From contig MEPT01000092.1 in the NCBI GenBank assembly GCA_001769925.1, forward strand, positions 17,846 through 26,382: a DNA stretch of 8,537 bases, read 5' to 3'. The notes under the pieces were generated by a model that saw only the letters and a list, made by a program, of their open reading frames with translations, did not search any database and was not told the DNA's origin. Both the position numbers and the translations under genes were made by a program. Shown piece after piece: positions 1-6,430 of the stretch. Positions within the stretch are counted from its first letter, which is position 1. Every line of letters starts with the position of its first letter. The DNA is from Bdellovibrionales bacterium RBG_16_40_8 (GTDB taxonomy: Bacteria; Bdellovibrionota; Bdellovibrionia; Bdellovibrionales; UBA1609).

Positions 1-480
1 TGCCTCAACTGGTAGACCCGCATAACTAAAAAGATTTTTCAAATTTAAATTAGAGAAATCAATAGCTATTTTTTGTAAATTTGAGGTTTTATTGATTTTT
101 TTACCCTCTCGATATGTTAGTGAGATGTCGCCATTCATTACTTTTTCAATAAAAACGCTAAAGCCTGGGCTAAATGCAATTAGACTGGCAATAGAAGGTG
201 CCAGGTGTAATGCCTTAGCATTCAAGGTTGATGGCAAAAATTGTGCTTCGACAGAAACATTAGACATTTTAAGAGAGGGAGGGAAAAATCCAAGCCCGAG
301 CTTATCAAATTGGACAAATACCTGACTTTCACTAAATATACGACTTGTTAGCATATCAGAAAGATCATCATACGGAAAAAGTAAAACTGAAAAAATGAGT
401 GCCGAAATAATACTTAATAAAACTGTGCGTTTTTCATGTCGAATTATATATAAAATTGGTGAAAAAAGTTTTTCAATCAC
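1..480 (-). CDS. gspN: GspN (N-terminal part; 3' end outside window)
   Basis: Last visible gene of the operon, read from a GTG at 480 with GAGGA 8 nt upstream and an 8-nt overlap with gspM. The frame stays open to the left edge, giving 160 residues without a stop. The protein has a short basic N-terminus, one transmembrane segment at about 19-36 (VLLSIISALIFSVLLFP) and then a periplasmic region. The pattern FPYDDLSDMLTS, VFVQFDKLGLGFFPPSLK and SVEAQFLPSTLNAKALHLAP resembles GspN as annotated in Deltaproteobacteria/Bdellovibrionota, whose periplasmic domain is AsmA-like, with repeated strand motifs. GspN is not universal in T2SS and its exact role is unclear. It likely acts in the inner membrane and periplasm with GspC/L/M. 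The first ATG in frame is at residue 43, after the membrane segment, so the GTG is preferred. Confidence 0.83.
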   Translation of the reverse strand, partial: MIEKLFSPILYIIRHEKRTVLLSIISALIFSVLLFPYDDLSDMLTSRIFSESQVFVQFDKLGLGFFPPSLKMSNVSVEAQFLPSTLNAKALHLAPSIASLIAFSPGFSVFIEKVMNGDISLTYREGKKINKTSNLQKIAIDFSNLNLKNLFSYAGLPVEA

Positions 481-1174
481 CGGCATCGTCCTCAGCCGAT
501 TTTTTTTCTATCATTTTACTTTTTTCAGTTTTGCTTTTGTTAAATGAGGCGTTATCTTTGGGTACACTAAAAATAATTAATTTATATAAAACATCAAAAT
601 AATGATTGTCTGAAACATTAGCGACTATATCAAGGCCTACCAGCTTTACGCTTTGGTTTAACTTTTGTATTTCAAATCCGATGTCAACCACCTGTTTTAA
701 GTTTAACTTTTTTAAGCTTAAACCTATGCCATTTTGGCCTACATTCTTTGGAGCTAAAGACTCACCCATGGCTTTCATATCAATATCTAAAATGCTGCCT
801 ACTTGTTCAGGTAAAAGGGTAAATCTAGGAAGCATATTTTGAATTTGGCTTTTGACTTCTTCTGAAGATACAGAAGGAGGAGCATATGTAGCCTCGCTAG
901 CTAGTCTACTAGCGCGCAATAGACTGCGTAACATGTTTTTGTTTTCATTATATTCTTCATTAAACGCAGATGAAGAATTAAAATATGAATAAGGAAATGA
1001 AAGAACAAACAATAGAAGTAGCACAACAGAACCAAACACAATTCCCCTTTGTGTTGTTACTGATTGAGTTTCAAATTTTTCTCGTAGATTATTGTATAGT
1101 GACGATTCTTGAACCTTGTCCCAAATATCGATGAATTGTTCTTTAATTTTATCTGTTATGTTCTCAAAAGCCAT
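473..1174 (-). CDS. gspM: GspM-like type II secretion assembly protein
   Basis: Bitopic inner-membrane protein that pairs with GspL. Identification rests mainly on topology and position: a cytoplasmic N-terminus of about 43 residues, one transmembrane segment at about 44-61 (IVFGSVVLLLLFVLSF), then a periplasmic domain, placed between gspL and gspN. The periplasmic part has a helical stretch (about 70-115) and a later region with GspM-like alternating strands (LKQVVDIGFEIQKLNQSVKL, 158-177, to LYKLIIFSV, 196-204). The length of 233 exceeds the usual roughly 160, with a longer N-terminal tail and a charged Lys/Glu/Asp-rich C-terminal tail from about 206. Sequence similarity in this family is weak, hence the lower confidence. 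The ATG overlaps the gspL stop by one base (TAATG). The stop overlaps the gspN start by 8 nt. An eight-A run lies in the tail at 500-507. Confidence 0.85.
   Translation of the reverse strand: MAFENITDKIKEQFIDIWDKVQESSLYNNLREKFETQSVTTQRGIVFGSVVLLLLFVLSFPYSYFNSSSAFNEEYNENKNMLRSLLRASRLASEATYAPPSVSSEEVKSQIQNMLPRFTLLPEQVGSILDIDMKAMGESLAPKNVGQNGIGLSLKKLNLKQVVDIGFEIQKLNQSVKLVGLDIVANVSDNHYFDVLYKLIIFSVPKDNASFNKSKTEKSKMIEKKSAEDDAGD
489..493 (-). promoter_or_regulatory. Shine-Dalgarno supporting the GTG start of gspN
   Basis: GAGGA on the minus strand, 8 nt before the GTG at 478-480 and inside the last codons of gspM. It supports gspN beginning at this non-ATG codon, which overlaps the gspM stop (GTGATTGA). 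Confidence 0.65.
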
Positions 1175-2817
1175 TAGTCACCATCAGCGTGCCGTTCAAT
1201 TTTAAAGGTAAAACCAAAACTTTTATAATTAGCGGTTATAGCCTGTGGCGAAGGTATATCTTGAACTTGTTTTGATTTGGCGATTTTTTTAAGTTCTGAT
1301 CGTAATTGATTGACTACTTCGGCTCGACTGGCCTCGCCAACTATTGATATCTCTTGAGTATTAGCTTTAAATTCACGCACATTTAGGCCGCCCAATGCTT
1401 TATTGGGTGCAAAATTTGAAATATTTTTGAGTATATCTAAAGATGACTGAATTCCGCGAAGTCCTTCAACCATTTCTTTTAGTTTAAGTTTTTGTTCTTG
1501 TTCACTAATATAAGATTTAATTTCTTTTTCACTTGGGCGTCTTGATCCAAGAATTTTTTTGGCTTGAGTACGCATCATATCATATGCCATCTCTGCGTTA
1601 GAGCTTGAAAAGCTATCTCGCATAACACTCCAAATAAGAATAATTATAAATGTTGCGACAAGAATCTTTGCGGTATGGTCCCATTTATCCCATAAGATTT
1701 TAACTTCTTGGTTTTTTTGCGCAAACTCTTCTTTTAAAAGGTTTAGTGGTGGGTTTTTTGGGCGCTTAATACCTTCTAGCGCAAGACCTATTGCAGTAAC
1801 GAATGAAATTTCATTATTGGGGCTGGCGCCAAAGTTAAGTTGGGGCAGCATATCTAGTTGTCCAAGTCGATTAGAGGCAACTTCAATTTTTTGTGTGAGA
1901 TAGGGCCCAAGATTTCTTAGTTGTGAAACTCCACCCGTAAGAATGGCTTGGCGATATTCAATTTGGTGAAGGTTTTTCATGTCAAGAAGAGCCAGGCGTA
2001 GTTTTTGTGTAAGCACATCAATTGCTTGTTTCATAAGGTCTGACAGCGCGACTTGCTCTTTAGTTGCGCCCTCATTATTTATAAGAATAAACGCTTTTTT
2101 GCGTAATTCTTTTAATGCCTCTAGAATATGAATATTGTAGCGCGTGGCTATAAGATCGGCAATGTCCTTACCGCCCCAATCGATCTGACGGATATCGAGA
2201 AGATAGCCATCTTTAATTACTGCGGCAGTTGTCGTGCGATGTCCAATATTTATAATAAGGTCTGTTTGCGCTGCTTCAGGTAAATATTGTAAACCGTCAG
2301 GGTATTCCCATGGGGCTTCGCGCCACTCCTCAAAAAGATTGGCCATGGCCACACCATCTATACTGACAATATTTGGATGAACATTACCATCACTAAATTG
2401 TGCCAGCATTCGCATCAAGTGCTCTTTAGGGCAAGCACAAGCTAAAACGTATGTTGTTTGACCACGGTAATGAGTTATTTTTGCATCAAAAATAGCATTA
2501 TCAGATGAAAATGGAATATCATCTTCGAGCTCGAAAGGTAAACTTTTTAATATTTTATGTCGTTCACGAAATGGAAATTCTCGTCTACGCAAACTTGCTT
2601 CAAACTGGTGAACCCCAGCAACTATTTGATAATTATCTTCACCAGCAGTTAACTCAATAGCCCGAAGAATTTCTATGATTTCTATCTTATTATCCTTGCC
2701 AGGATCTTGCGACAATGGATGTTCAGAATAATGTAGCAGCTCATAACCTTTGTATGCGCTTTTTACTTTGGCCACTTTGATGCTGTAGCTACCGATGTCA
2801 ATTCCAATACTGAGCAT
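1174..2817 (-). CDS. gspL: GspL, PilM-like cytoplasmic domain with membrane anchor and periplasmic domain
   Basis: Bitopic inner-membrane protein linking the ATPase GspE to GspF and GspM. Residues 1-350 form an actin-like domain close to PilM of type IV pili: MLSIGIDIGSYSIKVAKV (phosphate-1-like, 1-18), LIINIGHRTTTAAVIKDG (phosphate-2-like, 187-204) and AILTGGVSQLRNLGPYL (adenosine-like, 291-307). One hydrophobic segment lies at about 383-399. A periplasmic part follows, with a predicted coiled stretch (about 426-465) and a ferredoxin-like fold region (about 470-540) similar to PilN/GspL. At 547 residues it is much longer than classic GspL (about 400). In the phosphate-2-like motif, Asn190 stands where actin-like proteins have Asp. 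No good Shine-Dalgarno is visible at the ATG, so re-initiation after gspK is likely. The TAA stop shares one base with the gspM ATG. It could be annotated as PilM, but the operon position argues for GspL. Confidence 0.92.
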   Translation of the reverse strand: MLSIGIDIGSYSIKVAKVKSAYKGYELLHYSEHPLSQDPGKDNKIEIIEILRAIELTAGEDNYQIVAGVHQFEASLRRREFPFRERHKILKSLPFELEDDIPFSSDNAIFDAKITHYRGQTTYVLACACPKEHLMRMLAQFSDGNVHPNIVSIDGVAMANLFEEWREAPWEYPDGLQYLPEAAQTDLIINIGHRTTTAAVIKDGYLLDIRQIDWGGKDIADLIATRYNIHILEALKELRKKAFILINNEGATKEQVALSDLMKQAIDVLTQKLRLALLDMKNLHQIEYRQAILTGGVSQLRNLGPYLTQKIEVASNRLGQLDMLPQLNFGASPNNEISFVTAIGLALEGIKRPKNPPLNLLKEEFAQKNQEVKILWDKWDHTAKILVATFIIILIWSVMRDSFSSSNAEMAYDMMRTQAKKILGSRRPSEKEIKSYISEQEQKLKLKEMVEGLRGIQSSLDILKNISNFAPNKALGGLNVREFKANTQEISIVGEASRAEVVNQLRSELKKIAKSKQVQDIPSPQAITANYKSFGFTFKIERHADGD

Positions 2818-2829
2818 ATAAAAATGCTA

Positions 2830-4053
2830 TCAGCTCTCTTGCCAAAAAACCACCGTTGGTCGGCCTTTTGGTATTTTAATTGTGTCACTAGAGCTTTTAT
2901 CTGATGGCGACGCTGGCGGCGGCGTTTTGTTTGTGTCGTCAGGTGCGCTATTTTTGTCTGCTGCTGTCTTATCTAGCATTTCGGCATATTTACCAGTAAG
3001 CCCATCAATATCATAAGTGATGGCAATAACTTCGCGACGAACATTTGCGTATTGGCCAGATGATGTGACACGAAAATTATACTCTGCGTCAAATAGTAGC
3101 GGCAGTTCTGACTTTCGCATGTTTTCTGTGCGAACATTTTTAGATTCTAAAAAATTATAGAAATCATCAAAATCTTTAAAAGGCCCACCCAAATTTGGGT
3201 CACCTCGTCGCTTGATTATCCAGTCAAGGGCTTCATCTTTAATTTGCGGATCAAGAGATTTTAAAACTGGCTCTGTTGCGTAATTAACATTAATGCCTTT
3301 TGTTCCATAAACCGTGATTTTATCTTTTAATAGATCAAAGAATTCTTCTTCCACCCCGTCAACCATATGCAGCTCTTCTATGGTTTTAAATGGGGCGTTG
3401 GGGGGGAGAAAATAATTTTTTACGCCATCAGGCTGTTTGTATTTTATTGATTCATCACCACCATTAAGACTTATTTTATCTTCATCGACCCAATCTTGTA
3501 TATTGTTAACTAGCTTTTCAAAATCAAAGGTATCATATTTTTTCTTAAAAACTTTATTGTTATCAATTTCATTTTTAAAAATCTGAAATATCTGTGCGCG
3601 CACGCCAGTAGCTAATGGCTTACTTTCAGAGGCCAAATCATTAATATCGATTTTGCCGCCCTCAGATTCGATAGTGGCCATGTATTGCGCGTCCATTGTT
3701 GACTCTTTTATTATAGTTTTAAGCGCATCTTGATCAAATGTACTAAGACTATCCGTCCCAACTGGTGGCCATGAGAACGGAAATTGCCATATAATATCTA
3801 ATATATTTTTATTGTCTTTTAATTGCTTACCAAATTGAGCCATGACTTTTTTGTAAATAAGTATGCGAAACAAGCTTAGCTCTGCTCCAGCTTTGGCGGC
3901 ATAGTAGGCCTTTAGGCGGTTCACCGCTTGCGCTGATGAGACATATTGAACTTGTGTTTCGTAAGAAATTTCAGTTGCTATTATTACACAAATAACCATG
4001 GCAAATATTGCAATTAAAATAGCTACACCACGTTGGTTGTTAATGAACCGCAT
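2830..4053 (-). CDS. gspK: Minor pseudopilin GspK (tip subunit)
   Basis: Large minor pseudopilin that caps the pseudopilus. The leader MRFINNQRG ends at the cleavage site RG|VAILIAIF. The residue at +5 is Ile rather than Glu, a known peculiarity of GspK. The hydrophobic helix runs to about residue 26. Family blocks are clear: LKAYYAAKAGAELSL (47-61), ESEGGKIDINDL (129-140), NIQDWVDEDK (184-193), YFLPPNAPFKTIEELHMV (214-231) and INVNYATEPVL (254-264), the last two within helix-hairpin-like segments. The full length of 407 exceeds the usual roughly 320. Residues about 360-395 are a Pro/Ser/Lys/Asp-rich low-complexity linker leading to a C-terminal end, RPTVVFWQES. A Shine-Dalgarno lies 8 nt upstream. 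The stop is 12 nt from the gspL start. Confidence 0.95.
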   Translation of the reverse strand: MRFINNQRGVAILIAIFAMVICVIIATEISYETQVQYVSSAQAVNRLKAYYAAKAGAELSLFRILIYKKVMAQFGKQLKDNKNILDIIWQFPFSWPPVGTDSLSTFDQDALKTIIKESTMDAQYMATIESEGGKIDINDLASESKPLATGVRAQIFQIFKNEIDNNKVFKKKYDTFDFEKLVNNIQDWVDEDKISLNGGDESIKYKQPDGVKNYFLPPNAPFKTIEELHMVDGVEEEFFDLLKDKITVYGTKGINVNYATEPVLKSLDPQIKDEALDWIIKRRGDPNLGGPFKDFDDFYNFLESKNVRTENMRKSELPLLFDAEYNFRVTSSGQYANVRREVIAITYDIDGLTGKYAEMLDKTAADKNSAPDDTNKTPPPASPSDKSSSDTIKIPKGRPTVVFWQES

Positions 4054-4843
4054 TTGTAGATTCTCCTGAGGTTTCAGGCTTATTGTTCGGAAATCTTATA
4101 GCTGCTACTACGGTCATGGCCGTTTCTTTAGGTGGACTGAATTTAGTATCTAGTGTGACAAGTGTGATTTCAACAGCATCTGGAAATTTATTTTTCATTA
4201 CTTCTTCGCCGGTTTCACTATTCCATGTTTCTATCCATTCATTTTCATGTCCGGGCCCAAGATAACGAAATTTTAGGTTTTTTACGTTTTCTAAAATAGC
4301 TGAACTTTTGCCGCCTTCATTAATGTTGTCGTCTATAAATGGGCTTACTCTTCGCCACAAACACTGACTTGTTGTATTTTTATTTTTTACATTGCGACTG
4401 CAATTTTCAAGGTAGTAACCTACTTCTATTTGGTCACTTTGCTGTAAATTTCTAACTGAACGAAAATTATTTAATGATGTAAAGTTAATATTGTCGGCCT
4501 CACCAATAAATCTGGTATATGTTTTTTCTTCTTTTAATTTGAACTCATCAGGATTTTCAGAACTTTTAGTAGCTTCTTTATTTTTTTTTCGCTGCTGTTG
4601 CGCGGCATTGTAGAGTTCTATATTTATATTATGATAATGAAAAGCCAAGGCTATGTCTTGATCCATAAGACGAAGAGCTGCTGACAATCGACTAGTGCGA
4701 TCGAGTTCACCTTGAATTTTAACCCGCGCTTTAACGCCCTGTTGGATCATTCGCCCAGTAAAAAGTGTAATAAACGCCAGAATAGTTACCGCAATAATTA
4801 CTTCTATAAGAGTAAAACCCAATGCTCTAGGCGATTTTTTCAT
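4040..4843 (-). CDS. gspJ: Minor pseudopilin GspJ
   Basis: Minor pseudopilin of the GspI-J-K tip complex. The leader MKKSPRALG ends at the cleavage site LG|FTLIEVIIAV (Glu at +5), with a hydrophobic helix to about residue 29. The GspJ pattern follows: RLMDQDIALAF (58-68), RFIGEADNINFTS (111-123), and the C-terminal block LENVKNLKFRYLGPG (184-198) with KFPDAVEITL (219-228). Mature length is about 258, above the usual roughly 190. The extra length includes a Gln/Lys/Glu-rich stretch at about 82-107 and a loop with Cys148 and Cys161, the only cysteines. The start overlaps the gspI stop by 4 nt (ATGA), with an AGGTGGA just upstream. A nine-A run occurs at 4581-4589. The 3' end overlaps gspK by 14 nt. 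Confidence 0.93.
   Translation of the reverse strand: MKKSPRALGFTLIEVIIAVTILAFITLFTGRMIQQGVKARVKIQGELDRTSRLSAALRLMDQDIALAFHYHNINIELYNAAQQQRKKNKEATKSSENPDEFKLKEEKTYTRFIGEADNINFTSLNNFRSVRNLQQSDQIEVGYYLENCSRNVKNKNTTSQCLWRRVSPFIDDNINEGGKSSAILENVKNLKFRYLGPGHENEWIETWNSETGEEVMKNKFPDAVEITLVTLDTKFSPPKETAMTVVAAIRFPNNKPETSGESTNAVH
4062..4067 (-). promoter_or_regulatory. Shine-Dalgarno of gspK inside the end of gspJ
   Basis: AGGAGA on the minus strand, 8 nt before the gspK ATG at 4053, lies within the last codons of gspJ. It supports the short nine-residue leader of GspK and the 14-nt gene overlap. Confidence 0.7.
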
Positions 4844-5346
4844 ATTCCACCTGTTAGGTTTATGTCTGAATCATAGTCAACGAGGTAGGTCGTAACTGAA
4901 AAAGAAATTTCTTTTTGCCCAGATTTTACGTAAACAGTGATACTGCCTTCAACAATTGCTTTATTGGTTATTTCACGCAATTTTGACAACATTGTTATCA
5001 GCATTTCATCAGTACCAGAGCTCTTGTTTATTAAAAGCGGGGTTAGATCTGGCATTTCAAAAGGTTGTACTGAAAATTTCCAGCGGTATTGGGGGTAGTC
5101 ATCGCCAAAATTGCCTTCTTCTTCGGCAATTTCGGTAAGTTTTTTACCACGATTTTTGGTTTCAATTTCTACGGCTTTACGCTCTAGCAGTAAAGCCACA
5201 TTGTCATAAATAACTGACTTTCGAATGCGTAAAAAATTGCCGGACCATGCATTAGCTAATAGTAAAGCTGCACCAACGGTAATTACTAGCGCAATTAAAG
5301 TTTCGATTAGGGTGAACCCCTTAGCGGGCAAATATTTTTTTTTCAT
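4840..5346 (-). CDS. gspI: Minor pseudopilin GspI
   Basis: Minor pseudopilin that starts the tip complex together with GspJ and GspK. The short leader MKKKYLPAKG ends at the cleavage site KG|FTLIETLIAL (Glu at +5), followed by a hydrophobic helix to about residue 33. Identity as GspI rests on its place between gspH and gspJ and on a GspI-like run (DNVALLLERKAVEIE) after the helix. The mature protein would be 158 residues, clearly longer than the 110-125 usual for GspI; the extra length seems to sit at about residues 97-133, between two predicted strands. The ATG overlaps the gspH stop by 4 nt (ATGA), which points to translational coupling. A GAGGA lies 12 nt upstream, rather far. A run of nine A directly follows the start codon (5335-5343). 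Confidence 0.88.
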   Translation of the reverse strand: MKKKYLPAKGFTLIETLIALVITVGAALLLANAWSGNFLRIRKSVIYDNVALLLERKAVEIETKNRGKKLTEIAEEEGNFGDDYPQYRWKFSVQPFEMPDLTPLLINKSSGTDEMLITMLSKLREITNKAIVEGSITVYVKSGQKEISFSVTTYLVDYDSDINLTGGI

Positions 5347-6032
5347 TTTGCTCGTAAGTCCTCTAAATTGCGAAATTCATCAATTACCTCGACGTGACCC
5401 GTAAGAGATTCTATGGCAATGGTCCAGCGTAATTTTTCTCCGTACTGCAGATGTATTGCCGCCTCGTCAGTAAACCCAGTTGGAAAGTAATGAACGTAAA
5501 CTATTCCCCTAATAATAGGGCGATCTATATTTGCTAGTTCTACACTTTCAAATTGTAGGCCGCCAGGTAGGACTTCAGGTTTTTTTATTATGCGCGTATC
5601 GGGAGAAAAGGGCGAAGTTGGTTCATCGTCTTTTTTCTCAGCTTTCGGGTCAGATAGTTTGGGGGGATTTTTTGGGTCATAATTGTTTAGTACTTGCCCT
5701 TGAGCTTTTTCAACCCAAAACTCATATTTTTCATTGTCTTCTTCTTTTTTATTGTTACCTTCTTCAGGCATTTTTATTACTAGGCGGTAAGTAGCACCAC
5801 TTAGTCTGGCATGTGCCCTTAACTCTCTACTAAGAGACATAAATTTACGCACTACTGAGCGCATCTCATTATTGCGATTATTAAATTTAGGTAAAACTAG
5901 TGCTACGACAGCAGCAACAATAGCAACTGTTATTAAAACTTCTATTAGCGTAAAGCCAGCTTTATTTGGCTTAGTCGTTTGAAGAAATATCGGCGTCGTA
6001 ACCAGAACCGCCCTCTTTTTTGTCAGCTCCAT
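5343..6032 (-). CDS. gspH: Minor pseudopilin GspH
   Basis: Minor pseudopilin just below the pseudopilus tip. The prepilin cleavage site is KAG|FTLIEVLIT (Gly26, Glu at +5), then a hydrophobic helix to about residue 48. The C-terminal half carries the GspH-like pattern YVHYFPTGFTDEAAIHL (179-195) and IAIESLTGHVEV. Residues about 90-145 form a charged Lys/Glu/Asp/Pro-rich insert, making the mature protein about 203 residues, longer than common GspH. The start is uncertain. The ATG at 6032 is the only ATG, GTG or TTG upstream of the cleavage site in frame, but it has no Shine-Dalgarno, lies 62 nt inside gspG and gives a long 26-residue leader. A CTG at 6005 has AGAGGG 5 nt upstream and would give a 17-residue leader. 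The stop overlaps the gspI start as ATGA. Confidence 0.9.
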   Translation of the reverse strand: MELTKKRAVLVTTPIFLQTTKPNKAGFTLIEVLITVAIVAAVVALVLPKFNNRNNEMRSVVRKFMSLSRELRAHARLSGATYRLVIKMPEEGNNKKEEDNEKYEFWVEKAQGQVLNNYDPKNPPKLSDPKAEKKDDEPTSPFSPDTRIIKKPEVLPGGLQFESVELANIDRPIIRGIVYVHYFPTGFTDEAAIHLQYGEKLRWTIAIESLTGHVEVIDEFRNLEDLRAK

Positions 6033-6402
6033 AAGAAATTATCACATAATTGCTGCCTTCGAGATAGTAACTAAAGGTATTTCCCCATGGATCTTTTGGA
6101 ATTTTATTAATATATGGATCAGGCCCCCAATTTGAACAGCCGGCTTCACCACCTGGAGCCAGTGCTGCAAACCCTTGGTTTGTATCAGGGTAATGTCCGC
6201 AGTCAGTAAAATACATATCTAGAGATTTTGAAAGCTCACCAATTTGGATTTTTGCTTGTTTGACCATAGCCTTTCTCTGCGCGTTTACGACTCTTTGGCC
6301 TAAAACAGCCAACAAACTCGCCAAAATTGTTACGACAATAATGATCTCAACAAGCGTCATACCTTTTTGATTTTTTATTAATTTATTCATTCTATTTAGC
6401 AT
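5971..6402 (-). CDS. gspG: Major pseudopilin GspG
   Basis: Main subunit of the periplasmic pseudopilus. I choose the ATG at 6402 (143 residues), because a GGAGGA lies 5 nt upstream and it gives a 14-residue basic leader. The in-frame ATG at 6441 would add 13 residues and overlap gspF. The prepilin peptidase site is KG|MTLVE, with Gly at -1 and Glu at +5, followed by a hydrophobic helix to about residue 35. The mature protein would be 129 residues, usual for GspG. The C-terminal loop from about 124 to 139 (SYGADKKEGGSGYDADI) matches the calcium-binding loop of GspG, with Asp127, Asp136 and Asp138. The block INKIPKDPWGN is also a GspG hallmark. Cys68 (DCGHYP) and Cys89 (GCSNWGP) are the only cysteines and could form a disulfide. 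The 3' end overlaps the gspH frame by 62 nt. Confidence 0.97.
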   Translation of the reverse strand: MLNRMNKLIKNQKGMTLVEIIIVVTILASLLAVLGQRVVNAQRKAMVKQAKIQIGELSKSLDMYFTDCGHYPDTNQGFAALAPGGEAGCSNWGPDPYINKIPKDPWGNTFSYYLEGSNYVIISYGADKKEGGSGYDADISSND

Positions 6403-6407
6403 TGAAG

Positions 6408-6413
6408 TCCTCC
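6408..6413 (-). promoter_or_regulatory. Strong Shine-Dalgarno that fixes the gspG start
   Basis: GGAGGA on the minus strand lies 5 nt before the ATG at 6402, within the 28-nt gspF-gspG gap. It is the best Shine-Dalgarno match in the window, which fits the high demand for the major pseudopilin. It decides against the in-frame upstream ATG at 6441, which would overlap the gspF end. Confidence 0.8.
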
Positions 6414-6430
6414 GTTTGAACGAGATAATT

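Noticed and set aside
92..325. Forward-strand open frame of 77 codons
   Set aside because: It lies antisense to the GspN coding frame, which has recognisable family sequence; the forward product shows no family features and no ribosome binding site.
895..914. Perfect 6-bp inverted repeat CGCTAG/CTAGCG with an 8-nt loop
   Set aside because: It is short, lies in the gspM coding region (around RLASEA), has no T-tract beside it and is easily expected by chance; not a terminator or operator I can support.
5531..5794. Forward-strand open frame of 87 codons, and other forward frames at 606-842, 4083-4265, 4956-5138, 6708-6899 and 7542-7736
   Set aside because: All are antisense to firmly identified gsp genes and have compositions expected of shadow frames.
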